Positions 34,663 to 42,713 of a stretch of 64,000 nucleotides of DNA are shown here, in pieces; within the stretch, counting starts at the first letter, position 1; each line of letters begins with the position of its first letter. Location: contig NZ_FORP01000001.1 in the NCBI RefSeq assembly GCF_900114035.1, positions 558,001 through 622,000 of the forward strand, read 5' to 3'. The notes beneath the pieces are model-generated. The model was not told the DNA's origin. It made no database searches and was given only the letters and a program-made list of their open reading frames with translations. Origin of the DNA: Amycolatopsis sacchari (GTDB lineage Bacteria > Actinomycetota > Actinomycetes > Mycobacteriales > Pseudonocardiaceae). Made by a program: the position numbers and the translations under genes.

Positions 34663-35772
34663 TCAGGTGAGCTTTTCCAGCAGCGGCACGGCCGCGTCCG
34701 CCCCGGGCAGCGTGTTGGTCTCCTCCCGCAGGCGGTCGGCGGCCTGCCGGTAGCGCTCGTCGGCGAGGACGGCCGACACCGCGGCTTCGACGTCCTCGGG
34801 CGTCACGGTCACCGGATCGAGCAGGCGCGCGGTGCCCAGGTCGAGTGAGCGGCGGGCGTTGTGCGGCTGGTCGGCGCCCATCGGCAGCAGCACCGACGGC
34901 ACGCCGTGGGCGAGTGCGCCCAGCACGCTGCCGGAACCGCCGTGCGACACCACGACCGCGCACCGCGGCAGCAGCGACTCCTGCGGCACGAACCGCTCGA
35001 TGCGCACGTGCTCCGGCTCGGGGCCGAACTCGGCGGGGTCGATGTGCTCACCCGTGGTCGCGACGACCGGGGCGGACAGCTTCCGCAGCCCGGCGAGCAC
35101 CCGGGAGAACAGGTCGCCGGATTCGGTGTTGAACACCGTGCCGAGGGTGAAGTACACGACCTCGCCCCCGGCCGGCGGGCGGGGATCGCCCTGGCGGAAG
35201 GCGAAAGTGCCGTCCGGCAAGGGAAACCGCGGATCGCGGAAGGACGGCGGGAACGGGGCGAACACGAGGTCACCGGCGAGCATCCGCAGCCGCGGGTCGG
35301 CGGGCAGCCCGTGCTCGGCACGCAGTTCGTGCAGCGGCTCGGCGACGACGTCCGGGCGCAGGAACCCGCCCGCGGCCAGTACGAGGACCACCGCACACGG
35401 CAGGCCGAGGCGCTCGGCGGCCAGCGCGGCACCGAAGTCTACCTCGCAGCGGACCACAACGTCGGGCCGCCACTGCCCGGCGAGCTTCAGCAGGACCGGG
35501 GTGTTCTCACGCCCGCCGGTCCGGGCGAAGTGTTCCCGCAGGTCGCGTTCCTCCCGCTGCGGATCGGGTGCCGACAGCGGCAGCCGGTCGGGCGGCGCGC
35601 CGCCGGGCGGGCTGGTGGCCAGCGCGGGAAAGCCGGCCTTCTCGACCGCGGGCACCATCCGGCCCGGGCAGGCGAAGGCGACGGTGTGCTCGGCGGCGGC
35701 CGCTGCCCGCGCGAGGGGCACGAGGGGGCGGAAGTGCCCGCTGCCGCCGACGAACGTGAACAGGATGCGCAC
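34663..35772 (-). CDS. MGT-type GT1 glycosyltransferase
   Basis: A 369-residue GT-B glycosyltransferase. The N-terminal domain starts RILFTFVGGSGHFRPLVPLARA, with the catalytic His in GHFRPL. The C-terminal donor-binding motif SHGGSGSVLGALAHGVPSVLLPMGADQ (His277) is the macrolide-glycosyltransferase/UGT signature for a nucleotide-activated sugar. Family members glycosylate macrolides, flavonoids, polyenes or sterol-like aglycones, often for self-protection. There is no biosynthetic cluster adjacent, so acceptor and sugar are unknown. GTG at 35772 begins the first strand directly. Confidence 0.9.
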   Translation of the reverse strand: MRILFTFVGGSGHFRPLVPLARAAAAAEHTVAFACPGRMVPAVEKAGFPALATSPPGGAPPDRLPLSAPDPQREERDLREHFARTGGRENTPVLLKLAGQWRPDVVVRCEVDFGAALAAERLGLPCAVVLVLAAGGFLRPDVVAEPLHELRAEHGLPADPRLRMLAGDLVFAPFPPSFRDPRFPLPDGTFAFRQGDPRPPAGGEVVYFTLGTVFNTESGDLFSRVLAGLRKLSAPVVATTGEHIDPAEFGPEPEHVRIERFVPQESLLPRCAVVVSHGGSGSVLGALAHGVPSVLLPMGADQPHNARRSLDLGTARLLDPVTVTPEDVEAAVSAVLADERYRQAADRLREETNTLPGADAAVPLLEKLT

Positions 35773-35799
35773 GCGGTCGACGGTACTGGGGGCCGCCGG

Positions 35800-36207
35800 T
35801 CAGCAGGCCGGGGTCCGCCGCACGGTCAGGCGGCGGTCGACGCCGGTGATCTCCAGGATGCGGTTGACCGCGCGGTTGCCATCGGCCAGGACGCACAGCG
35901 CGATGTGGCGCTGGCGGGCGAGCAGGTCGGCGTACAGCAGCGTGGAAAGCCCCGCGGCGCCGAGGAAGTCCACGTCACGCAGGTCCACGACGAGTGTGCG
36001 CAGCGTGCCGCGGAGCCGGGCGGCCAGCAGCTCGGTGAGCCGGGGGGCGGTGATCCCGTCGAGCTCGCCCAGGACGTGGACGACGGCGGCACCGGGTTCG
36101 GGCCGTTCGACGGACAGCCGCAGCTGCGGGGTCACGGCGGGAGCGTGGCTTCCGCGCTGGAGGGGCAGGGCGGTGCGCTGGACCGGAACGGCATCTGCGG
36201 CGGCCAT
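35800..36207 (-). CDS. STAS-domain anti-sigma factor antagonist-like protein
   Basis: A 135-residue STAS protein. After a 30-residue unstructured leader, LRLSVERPEPGAAVVHVLGELDGITAPRLTELL and VVDLRDVDFLGAAGLSTLLYAD are the classical strand-helix blocks; Ser88 in GAAGLST is the position phosphorylated in SpoIIAA/RsbV. ATG at 36207 is preferred because GGAGG lies five bases upstream; longer in-frame starts exist up to 36303. No anti-sigma kinase or sigma gene is adjacent, so its partners must be encoded elsewhere. Actinomycetes have many such orphans. Confidence 0.87.
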   Translation of the reverse strand: MAAADAVPVQRTALPLQRGSHAPAVTPQLRLSVERPEPGAAVVHVLGELDGITAPRLTELLAARLRGTLRTLVVDLRDVDFLGAAGLSTLLYADLLARQRHIALCVLADGNRAVNRILEITGVDRRLTVRRTPAC

Positions 36208-36342
36208 GAGGGCCTCCATCTCCCATCCGGGGGAAGCGGATGGAGTCGACGGCTGGGAACGGCTACCGGCTGAACCGTTGCGTGGCAGTCTAGGCCCGAT
36301 CACGGGGTCCGGCAGGTCCTCTCGTCGCCTGATCCGGTTCAG

Positions 36343-37422
36343 TCACTTCCCGCCACGGCGTTCGGCGAGGATCTGCGCCAGCGTGTGCACCGGCGAGCTG
36401 TCGAGCTTGTGGCGGTGCGCGTCGTAGTGGTCGCGGGTCGTGCGGATATCGGCGTGGCCCAGCAGGTCCTGCACCTTCTGCACCGGCACGTCGTGCGCGA
36501 GCAGCAGGGTGCCGGTGGTGCGGCGGGCGGTGTGCGGGCTGATGCTCGCCGCACCGGGGATGCCCGCCTCGGCGGCGAGCCGCCGCAGGGTCTGCCACAC
36601 GTCGCGCTGCCGCAACGGCTTGCCGCCGGGCTTGCTCCGGTCGTGCGGGTGCGGGGTCGTGGCCAGCAGCGGACCGGCCAGGTCGTCCAGGCCGCGGTGC
36701 TCGCGTTCGGCACGCAGTTCCAGGTACCGCCGCAGCGGGCGGAGCGCGGGCGCGACCAGGGGCACGAAGTCGCGGCGGCCGCCCTTGCCCGTGTAGCGCA
36801 GGATGGTGTGCCCGGCGTCGATCGCCAGGTCGGAGACCTGCGCGCCGGTGATCCCGGAGACGCGGAGCCCGGTGTAGAACAGCAGCGCGACCAGGGCCGC
36901 GTCGCGCCAGGACGCCTCGGAGCGGGCGCGGCGTTCGGCGTGGTCCAGCAGCGTTGCGGTCGCCTTCTCGTCGAGGGCCGGCAGGGGAGAGGTGCGGTCG
37001 CGTTTGGGGCGCCCCGCGGCCGCGACGGGGTTGCGTTCGGTGACGTCGTTGGACTGCAGGTAGCGGTACCAGCTCGACACGCCCGCCAGCGTCCGCGCCA
37101 CCGTCGACGGTGCGGCCGGGCGCGGAACACCGTCCCGGCCGGTGACGGTGAGCGTCGTCTTCCAGGCGTCCACGTCCGCCCGCCGGGCCTTCAGCGGATC
37201 GAGCCCCGTCCGCTGGCACCAGGACAGCCACGCTGCGAGGTCCGCGTAGTAGGCGCGTTGCGTGTGCTCGCTCTTGTCAGCCTTCAGCCACAGCACCGTC
37301 ACGTGACGAATCGCGTACCGATCCCCGGGGTCGGCGGGAGGCAGCGCGGGCAGCAGCGACACCGCCTCCGCGAGGTCCTCCAGATCGCCGCGTGAACCAC
37401 CCCAGGGCGCCAGCTCCGTCAT
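36343..37422 (-). CDS. tyrosine recombinase / site-specific integrase
   Basis: A 359-residue recombinase with a SAM-like core-binding domain (about 40-135) and a complete catalytic domain: Arg187 (TGLRVSG), Lys213 (TGKGG), His297 and Arg300 (HTARR), His323 (LLGHADIRTT) and the nucleophile Tyr333 (DHYDAH). It breaks and rejoins DNA through a 3'-phosphotyrosine. It resembles XerC/D-like and actinobacterial integrases rather than large phage integrases. There is no excisionase, relaxase or phage gene nearby, no tRNA, and no visible att repeat. It is divergent from a coiled-coil protein gene, 94 bp apart, with inverted repeats between. ATG at 37422 was chosen; a start five codons upstream is possible. 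Confidence 0.9.
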   Translation of the reverse strand: MTELAPWGGSRGDLEDLAEAVSLLPALPPADPGDRYAIRHVTVLWLKADKSEHTQRAYYADLAAWLSWCQRTGLDPLKARRADVDAWKTTLTVTGRDGVPRPAAPSTVARTLAGVSSWYRYLQSNDVTERNPVAAAGRPKRDRTSPLPALDEKATATLLDHAERRARSEASWRDAALVALLFYTGLRVSGITGAQVSDLAIDAGHTILRYTGKGGRRDFVPLVAPALRPLRRYLELRAEREHRGLDDLAGPLLATTPHPHDRSKPGGKPLRQRDVWQTLRRLAAEAGIPGAASISPHTARRTTGTLLLAHDVPVQKVQDLLGHADIRTTRDHYDAHRHKLDSSPVHTLAQILAERRGGK

Positions 37423-37426
37423 AACT

Positions 37427-37437
37427 GTGATTATCAC
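37427..37437. promoter_or_regulatory. palindrome abutting the recombinase start, candidate operator
   Basis: GTGATTATCAC is a perfect 11-bp dyad around a central T, four bases upstream of the recombinase ATG (read on the minus strand). Such a site would cover the ribosome-binding region or promoter of the recombinase gene. The function is inferred from position and symmetry. Confidence 0.4.
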
Positions 37438-37463
37438 GGAGCAAGATATCGGAAAGGTTGAGC

Positions 37464-37510
37464 AGTTTCGCGTGTCGTGCTACCGGTTTAGCTATCGCGT
37501 ACGCGAAACT
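37464..37510. promoter_or_regulatory. inverted repeat between recombinase and coiled-coil gene
   Basis: AGTTTCGCGT at 37464-37473 recurs as its exact reverse complement ACGCGAAACT at 37501-37510. Within the second arm, TCGCGTACGCGA (37495-37506) is itself a perfect 12-bp palindrome. The pair lies just upstream of the coiled-coil gene start at 37517 and spans the shared promoter region. It could be an operator for the DNA-binding-like partner or a recombination core; the sequence does not decide. Confidence 0.55.
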
Positions 37511-37516
37511 AGAGCC

Positions 37517-38551
37517 ATGGAAAACGGGCTGGTCGAGGGCCAGATCTGCGCTCTGGAGGGCTGTGACAACCCGCTGCCGCCCCCGGCGGTGGACGAGCAC
37601 GGGCGGCGGAAGGGCGGGCGGCCGTCGTCGTACTGCTGCAAGGGGCACGCCGACGCCGCCTCCCGCGCGCGACGGGCCGCGCAGACCTCGGCGATCGTGG
37701 ATCCCCTCGTGGAGATGCGGCGGGTGGCCGAGGCGTTCGGGCCGTTGGCGCAGCCGCTGCTGGACTCGATCGCCGAACTGCGGGCGCGGCTGGACGAGGC
37801 TGAGCAGGGGGCGCTCGCCCAGGTGCGGCAGGCGGAGGAAGAGGCACGGGCTGCCCGCGCCGAGGCCGAGGACGCCCTGCGGCGGGCGGACCAGGCGGAG
37901 CGGGCGCGGGACCAGGCCCTGGTGCAGGCGCGCGAGGACCGGTCGGCCCGTGCCGAGGCGGAGAAACTGGCCGAGCGTGCGGCTGCGGAGGCTGAACGGG
38001 AGAAGCGCGAAGCCTGGGCGAAAGTCGCGGAGCACGAGCGCGCGAAAGGTGCCGCCGAAGCCGCCCGCCTCGCGGCGGAGAAGGCGCGCGACGAACTCGC
38101 CGAAGAACTCCGTGCCGAGCACGCGCGCCGCGACCAGCTCAACGCCGAACGCGCCGCGGCGCGGCAGGAAGTCGACCAGCTCCGCGAGGAGCTACGGCAG
38201 AGCACGACGGAGCTGACCGTGCTGTCGGAGCGGCTCGCCGCCGCCCGTGCGCAGCTGGCCGCGGCCGAACGCTCCGTCGACCACGCCCGCGAGGAGACAA
38301 CGCGTGTCCGCGCGGAGGCGGAGGCCCAGCGGGCGCAACGACAGGAGGTGCTGGACCTGTTGGCGGAGGAGCGCACCGCACGCCGCGTCGCCGAAGCCCG
38401 CGCGGAGACGCTGGCGAGCGGCCTGGCGGAGGCACGGGCCGAACTCGCCGAGATGCGGGCGGCGCTGGCCGCCCGCACCGCCGCGCCCCCGGCGGAGGAG
38501 GAGCGTGGTGAGCCGACCGGCGAGGGTGGGAAGCAGGGGCAGGCCGGGTGA
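37517..38551 (+). CDS. zinc-motif coiled-coil protein divergent from recombinase (KfrA-like architecture)
   Basis: A 344-residue protein I cannot assign to a named family. The N-terminal 60 residues hold C11-x4-C16 and C40-C41-x2-H44, a plausible zinc-binding module (ALEGCDNPLPP...SSYCCKGHADAASRARRAAQ), followed by a short basic helix. Residues 70-330 are almost unbroken Ala/Glu/Arg coiled coil, and the tail is disordered. A small N-terminal DNA-binding head on a long Ala-rich coiled coil recalls KfrA-type plasmid segregation proteins, though the head is different. It is divergent from the recombinase and likely shares its promoter region. ATG at 37517 has no strong ribosome-binding site. Confidence 0.7.
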   Translation: MENGLVEGQICALEGCDNPLPPPAVDEHGRRKGGRPSSYCCKGHADAASRARRAAQTSAIVDPLVEMRRVAEAFGPLAQPLLDSIAELRARLDEAEQGALAQVRQAEEEARAARAEAEDALRRADQAERARDQALVQAREDRSARAEAEKLAERAAAEAEREKREAWAKVAEHERAKGAAEAARLAAEKARDELAEELRAEHARRDQLNAERAAARQEVDQLREELRQSTTELTVLSERLAAARAQLAAAERSVDHAREETTRVRAEAEAQRAQRQEVLDLLAEERTARRVAEARAETLASGLAEARAELAEMRAALAARTAAPPAEEERGEPTGEGGKQGQAG

Positions 38552-38768
38552 GTCGACCGCCGGGAAGGTCGAAGGCGCCGGGTAGGAGCTGCCCGGGGAA
38601 GTCGGTCGTGGTGACGGTCGAGGACCCGGCACGACCAGCCCGTGCACCGGCCATGGAGGCAGCCGAGGGCGGTAAGCGGGAGAGCCAGCCGAGGACGCGC
38701 AGCAGGGACACCCCGGCGAATCGACCGTCTCGGCGAGCGAAGGCGAGCCGTGGTGGTGCGTGAGACTC

Positions 38769-39647
38769 CTAGCCGCCCAGCAGGTGGCGGGCACGGTCGA
38801 TCAGCACCCTCGCGGCCGGGCCCGGCGGTCCCGCCGCCCGCCAGGCGAAGACCAGCCGGCCCCGCAGCGGCGGGTCGACGACGGTGAGCGGGTGCAGTCC
38901 CGGCCAGGAGCGGGCCAGCGAGTCCGGCAGGATCGCCACGCCGAGGCCCCGCGTCGCGAACTGGGCCAGCATCGACGGATCGCTGGCCTCACACGCGATC
39001 CGTGGGGCGAAACCGGCACGGGCGCAGGCGGTGTCGAGGTGCGAGCGGATGCCGGTGCCCGGGGGCAGGCTGATCAACGGGCGGTCCCGCAGTGCGGCGA
39101 GCGGGATCTCCGACCGCGCCGCCAACGGGTCGTCCACCGCGACCGCGGCCGTGATCGCTTCGTCGGTCACCACGGCGTACACCAGGTCCGGCGGTGGCTC
39201 GGGCCCGAGCGACACGATCGCCGCGTCGAGGGTGCCGCGGCGCAGCGATTCGACCAGCTCTGCCGAGCCGGCCTCGGTGAGCGTCACCTCGACGCCCGGG
39301 TGGTCGCGGTGGAACGCGGCCAGCAATCCCGGCAGGTCGACGTTGTGCGACGTCACCATGCCCAGCGCGACGCGCCCGCGCAGCAGGCCGGCCAGCTCGT
39401 CGACCGCGTGCCGCGCCCCGTCGACCGCGGCGAGGGCCGCGCGGGCGTAGGGCAGGACCGCGGCCCCGGCCTCGGTGAGGCGCACCGCCCGGCCGGAGCG
39501 GTCCAGCAGCTCCTGGCCGAGTTCCCGCTCCAGCCGCCGGATCTGCGCACTCACGCCCGGCTGCGCGACGTGCAGCTTCTCCGCGGCGCGCGTGAAGTTG
39601 CGTTCCTCGGCGACGGTCACGAAGTACTCCAGCTGCCGCAGTTCCAC
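38769..39647 (-). CDS. LysR family transcriptional regulator
   Basis: A 292-residue LTTR. The HTH is at about residues 1-60 (ELRQLEYFVTVAEERNFTRAAEKLHVAQPGVSAQIRRLERELG), followed by two Rossmann-like effector subdomains (GMVTSHNVDLPGLLAAFHRDHPGVEVTLTEAG; LPPGTGIRSHLD). GTG at 39647 starts the conserved N-terminus. It is divergent from the alpha/beta hydrolase with 89 bp between, the usual LysR arrangement, so it probably controls that gene in response to its substrate or product. Part of this intergenic region and the HTH start recur, decayed, near 52.1 kb. The 217 bp downstream (38552-38768) hold no recognisable gene. Confidence 0.92.
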   Translation of the reverse strand: MELRQLEYFVTVAEERNFTRAAEKLHVAQPGVSAQIRRLERELGQELLDRSGRAVRLTEAGAAVLPYARAALAAVDGARHAVDELAGLLRGRVALGMVTSHNVDLPGLLAAFHRDHPGVEVTLTEAGSAELVESLRRGTLDAAIVSLGPEPPPDLVYAVVTDEAITAAVAVDDPLAARSEIPLAALRDRPLISLPPGTGIRSHLDTACARAGFAPRIACEASDPSMLAQFATRGLGVAILPDSLARSWPGLHPLTVVDPPLRGRLVFAWRAAGPPGPAARVLIDRARHLLGG

Positions 39648-39683
39648 AACGGCCGAGTCTAGGTATAACCATCGCTTCTCGCA

Positions 39684-39710
39684 GCCAGCAGAACCAGCTC
39701 TTGGACTTCT
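39684..39710. promoter_or_regulatory. conserved element in LysR/hydrolase intergenic region (copy 1)
   Basis: A 27-bp block starting GCCAGCAGAACCAGCTC lies between the divergent LysR and hydrolase genes and is repeated with one mismatch at 52096-52122 in the same relation to a LysR remnant. Retention against a decayed background suggests a LysR binding site or promoter. Confidence 0.5.
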
Positions 39711-39736
39711 GGCTCGCTCCGCCCGAAGCTGGGGAC

Positions 39737-40441
39737 ATGAACGCGGAACAGACCACCTTCGTCCTCGTGCCCGGCGCCTGCCACGGCGCCTGGTGCTTCC
39801 AGCCCCTCGCCGAGGACCTCCGCCGTGCCGGGCACCGCGCGTTCCCGCTGACCCTGACCGGACTGGCGGAGCGCGCCGCGGAGCTGACCGGGGCGGTCAA
39901 CCTCGACACGCACATCCAGGACGTGCTCGACGTGCTGGAGTACGAGCAGATCACCGACGCCGTGCTCGTCGGGCACAGCTACGGCGGCGTGGTCATCACC
40001 GGCGTCGCCGACCGCGCACCCGAGCGGGTCGGCTCGCTGGTCTACCTCGACGCCTTCGTGCCGCGCGACGGCGAATCCTGCTGGACGCTGACCAACGACG
40101 CGCAGCGGGAGTGGTACCTGGACGTGGGGGAGACCGGGTACGGCGTCAAGCCGCTGCCGTTCTTCGACCCGCGCGCGACACCGCACCCGCTGGCCACGTT
40201 CCTGCAGCGCATCCGCCTCGCCCGCGAGCCGGCCGACATCCGCCGCGACTACGTCTACGCCCGGATCTGGGACGGCGAGTCCCCCTTCCGGGCCACGTGG
40301 GAGCGGCTGCGCGACGATCCCAGGTGGACGGTCCACGAGCTGGACAGCAAGCACAACCTCATGCGGGACGCCCCGGACGAGCTGCTGGCGATCCTGCTCA
40401 GCGGTCGGCCCGCGCCGCCCACCGGCCGTCCTCGCGGGTGA
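39737..40441 (+). CDS. alpha/beta hydrolase of the esterase/hydroxynitrile-lyase-like group
   Basis: A 234-residue alpha/beta hydrolase. It begins FVLVPGACHGAWCFQPLAEDLRRAGH (oxyanion loop), has nucleophile Ser81 in LVGHSYGGVV, and catalytic His206 in DSKHNLMRD. The LVYLDAFVPRDGES segment is typical of the salicylate-esterase/hydroxynitrile-lyase-like branch. It is cytoplasmic, with no signal. ATG at 39737 follows GGGGAC. LysR control is likely. Its 3' end overlaps the convergent ABC ATPase gene by 44 bp. Confidence 0.9.
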   Translation: MNAEQTTFVLVPGACHGAWCFQPLAEDLRRAGHRAFPLTLTGLAERAAELTGAVNLDTHIQDVLDVLEYEQITDAVLVGHSYGGVVITGVADRAPERVGSLVYLDAFVPRDGESCWTLTNDAQREWYLDVGETGYGVKPLPFFDPRATPHPLATFLQRIRLAREPADIRRDYVYARIWDGESPFRATWERLRDDPRWTVHELDSKHNLMRDAPDELLAILLSGRPAPPTGRPRG

Positions 40442-41180
40442 TCCGCACGGGGTGGTCGAAGCACTTGGTCACCAGGTCGCTGGTCAGCACCTCGTCGACC
40501 GGCCCGACCGCGAGCGCCCGGCCCTCGCGCAGCAGCAGCGCGTGGGTGGTGCTGCCGGGCAGCTCCTCCAGGTGGTGCGTGACGAGCACGGTCGCCAGCC
40601 GGGGGTGACGGCGCCGCAGCGCGTCCAGGCTGGTCAGCAACTGCTCGCGGGCGGCGAGGTCGAGGCCGGTCGCGGGTTCGTCGAGCAGCAGCAGCCGGGG
40701 TCGCGGCATCAGCGCCCGTGCGATGAGTGCGCGGCCGCGCTCGCCCTGCGACAGCACCGGCCACAGCGCGTCGCGCCGGGTGCTCAGGCCCAGCATGGCG
40801 ATCAGCTCGTCGGCCTGGGCGACCTGTTCGGCGGTGGGCCGCCACCGGGGCACCAGCTCGGTGGTGTTGGTCAGCCCCGTCAGCACCACCTCGCGCACGC
40901 GCAGCGGCGTCCGCAGCGGGTGCCGGGGGTCGATGTGCCCGATCTCGGCGCGCAGGCTGCGCATGTCCACCCGGCCGAGGCGGTGGCCCAGCACCTCGAC
41001 GGTGCCCCGGGTGGGGTGCGCGCGGGCGCCGAGCAGGCTCAGCAGCGTGCTCTTGCCCGCGCCGTTGCCGCCCAGCAGCGCCCAGTGCTCGCCTTCCCGG
41101 ACGGTCAGCGAGACGGAGCTGAGCAGGTAGTTCCCGTCGCGGACGAGGTCCACCTCGTCGACGGCCAGTACCGCGGTCAC
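40398..41180 (-). CDS. stand-alone ABC transporter ATP-binding protein
   Basis: A 260-residue single nucleotide-binding domain: Walker A at 37-45 (GGNGAGKST), signature LSQGERGRALIARALM (one position off the classical LSGGQ), Walker B LLLLDEPATGLD and a switch His in VTHHLEELP. No permease gene is adjacent. The Q-for-G signature and the lone setting resemble ModF/PhrA-like ATPases of actinobacteria, whose roles are unclear. GTG at 41180 overlaps the FadR-type regulator by 4 bp, so they are co-transcribed and the regulator may control it. Confidence 0.88.
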   Translation of the reverse strand: MTAVLAVDEVDLVRDGNYLLSSVSLTVREGEHWALLGGNGAGKSTLLSLLGARAHPTRGTVEVLGHRLGRVDMRSLRAEIGHIDPRHPLRTPLRVREVVLTGLTNTTELVPRWRPTAEQVAQADELIAMLGLSTRRDALWPVLSQGERGRALIARALMPRPRLLLLDEPATGLDLAAREQLLTSLDALRRRHPRLATVLVTHHLEELPGSTTHALLLREGRALAVGPVDEVLTSDLVTKCFDHPVRITREDGRWAARADR

Positions 41181-41863
41181 GAGTCCGCCACCGCCGACCG
41201 GATCCGGGAGACGATGGTCTGCAGGTGGGCGACGGTCGCGGCGGCCGCGGCGTCGGCGTCCCCGCGCTCGAGCGCGTCGAGCAGGTCCGCGTGGGCGGCC
41301 GAGACGTCGGGCAGCCGGGGCTCGTGCCGGAACATCTCGACGATCGCGTCGTGCAGCACCGGCAGGGCGGCGGCGAACAGGTCCCGCAGCAGCCCGTTGC
41401 CCGCGAGTTCGACGACGGCGCGGTGGAACTCCAGGTCCGCGGCGACGAACTCGGCGGGGTCGGCGTCCAGCAGCTCCTGGCGCCTGCGCAGGCCCGCCCG
41501 CAGGCGGTCGATGTCCTCCGGCCGCACCCGCTGGGCGGCCAGCCGGGCCGCTTCGACCTCCAGCGCGCGGCGGACCTCGTACACCTCGAGCAGGTGGGCG
41601 CGCCGGACCAGCACGCCGACGTCGGGGGAGCCGGCCGGGGCGTCGGTGACGTAGGTGCCGGAGCCGTGCCGGACGTCGAGCAGCCCGTCCCGGGCGAGCA
41701 GCCGGACCGCCTCACGCACCGACGAGCGCCCGACGCCGAGCTCGGCGGCGAGGCGGACCTCGTTGGGCAGGCGTTCCCCGGGTTTCCAGTGCCCCTCGCG
41801 GAGCCGCTCGCGCAGCAGGGTCTCCACCTGCGGCACGACGGGTCCGTGTTTCAGCGTCACCAC
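41177..41863 (-). CDS. FadR/GntR family transcriptional regulator
   Basis: A 228-residue GntR regulator: the winged HTH (residues 10-75; LRERLREGHWKPGERLPNEVRLAAELGVGRSSVREAVRLLARDGLL) and an all-helical FCD effector domain with the metal-binding pattern of D...H...H residues (VAADLEFHRAVVELAGN and AAHADLLDAL). Ligand unknown; FCD domains bind small carboxylates. GTG at 41863 or 41860 starts it. A perfect palindrome lies 27 bp upstream, between it and the divergent methyltransferase gene. Confidence 0.9.
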   Translation of the reverse strand: MVTLKHGPVVPQVETLLRERLREGHWKPGERLPNEVRLAAELGVGRSSVREAVRLLARDGLLDVRHGSGTYVTDAPAGSPDVGVLVRRAHLLEVYEVRRALEVEAARLAAQRVRPEDIDRLRAGLRRRQELLDADPAEFVAADLEFHRAVVELAGNGLLRDLFAAALPVLHDAIVEMFRHEPRLPDVSAAHADLLDALERGDADAAAAATVAHLQTIVSRIRSAVADS

Positions 41864-41889
41864 GGCGGAGGACGCTACCAGAGATCACG

Positions 41890-41899
41890 CAGACGTCTG
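41890..41899. promoter_or_regulatory. CAGACGTCTG palindrome, candidate FadR/GntR operator
   Basis: A perfect 10-bp palindrome in the 84-bp region between the divergent GntR regulator and PrmC-related methyltransferase. GntR/FadR operators are short dyads with a GT-N-AC core close to their own promoter, which this fits. Assignment is by position and symmetry only. Confidence 0.5.
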
Positions 41900-41947
41900 A
41901 GGACTACCGGGCGCCAAGGCGGTCGCCGCCCCGGGCTAAGGTGGGCC

Positions 41948-42709
41948 GTGCTTCCCACCACTGACCTCGTCACCAGGCTGCGGGCCGCCGGCTGCGTGTT
42001 CGCCGAGGACGAGGCGCGCCTGCTCGTCGAGGCCACCGCCGACCCGGCGGAGCTGGCCGCGCTCGTGGCGCGCCGGGTGGCGGGGGAACCGCTCGAACAC
42101 CTCCTCGGCTGGGCGGAGTTCCGCGGGCTGCGCATCGCCGTCGAGCCGGGCGTGTTCGTGCCCCGGCAGCGGACCGCGTTCCTCGTCGAGCAGGCACTCG
42201 CCGCGGCCCCGCCGGAACCGGTGGTGGTCGACCTGTGCTGCGGATCCGGTGCGCTCGGCGCGGCCTTCGCGGCCGCCGCACCCGTCAGCGCGCTCTACGC
42301 CACCGACCTCGACCCCGCCGCCGTCCGCTGCGCCCGCCGCAACGTCCCGGGGCACGTCTTCGAGGGCGACCTGTTCACCCCGCTGCCCGCGGATCTGCGC
42401 GGCCGGGTGGACGTGCTGCTGTCCAACGTCCCCTACGTCCCGACGGACGCCATCGCGGACATGCCCCCGGAAGCCCGTGAGCACGAACCGCTCGTCGCAC
42501 TCGACGGCGGGAGCGACGGGCTGGCCGTGCTGCGCCGCGTCGCCGCCGGAGCACCGGACTGGCTCGCCCCCGGCGGGCACCTCTACGTGGAGACCAGCGA
42601 AGGCCAGGCACCGGTCGCGAGCGCGGTGTTCACCGCGGCCGGGCTCACGCCGTCCGTGTTCTCCGACGACGACAGCGGCGCGACCGTCGTGCGCGGCACC
42701 AGGCCCTGA
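41948..42709 (+). CDS. PrmC/HemK-related N5-glutamine methyltransferase (TIGR03704-like)
   Basis: A 253-residue SAM-dependent methyltransferase. It has the N-terminal helical region of PrmC (RRVAGEPLEHLLGWAEFRGLRIAVEPGVFVPRQRTAFLVE), SAM motif I VVDLCCGSGALG, ATDLDPAAVRCARRN, and SNVPYVP at the catalytic NPPY position (NVPY here). These features place it with the PrmC-related set that coexists with true PrmC in actinobacteria. NVPY is the usual variant of that group, so it should be active, but the protein substrate is not known. Start GTG at 41948. Confidence 0.85.
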   Translation: MLPTTDLVTRLRAAGCVFAEDEARLLVEATADPAELAALVARRVAGEPLEHLLGWAEFRGLRIAVEPGVFVPRQRTAFLVEQALAAAPPEPVVVDLCCGSGALGAAFAAAAPVSALYATDLDPAAVRCARRNVPGHVFEGDLFTPLPADLRGRVDVLLSNVPYVPTDAIADMPPEAREHEPLVALDGGSDGLAVLRRVAAGAPDWLAPGGHLYVETSEGQAPVASAVFTAAGLTPSVFSDDDSGATVVRGTRP

Positions 42710-42713
42710 CCCG

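Noticed and set aside
36343-38551. Prophage or integrative conjugative element around the recombinase
   Set aside because: No relaxase, replication, structural, excisionase or tRNA gene and no att-like direct repeats were found; flanks are ordinary chromosomal genes.
38552-38768. Short plus-strand gene encoding a basic 71-residue peptide (38548-38763)
   Set aside because: No ribosome-binding site, low-complexity Arg/Pro/Ala content and no conserved-looking segment; most likely non-coding spacer.
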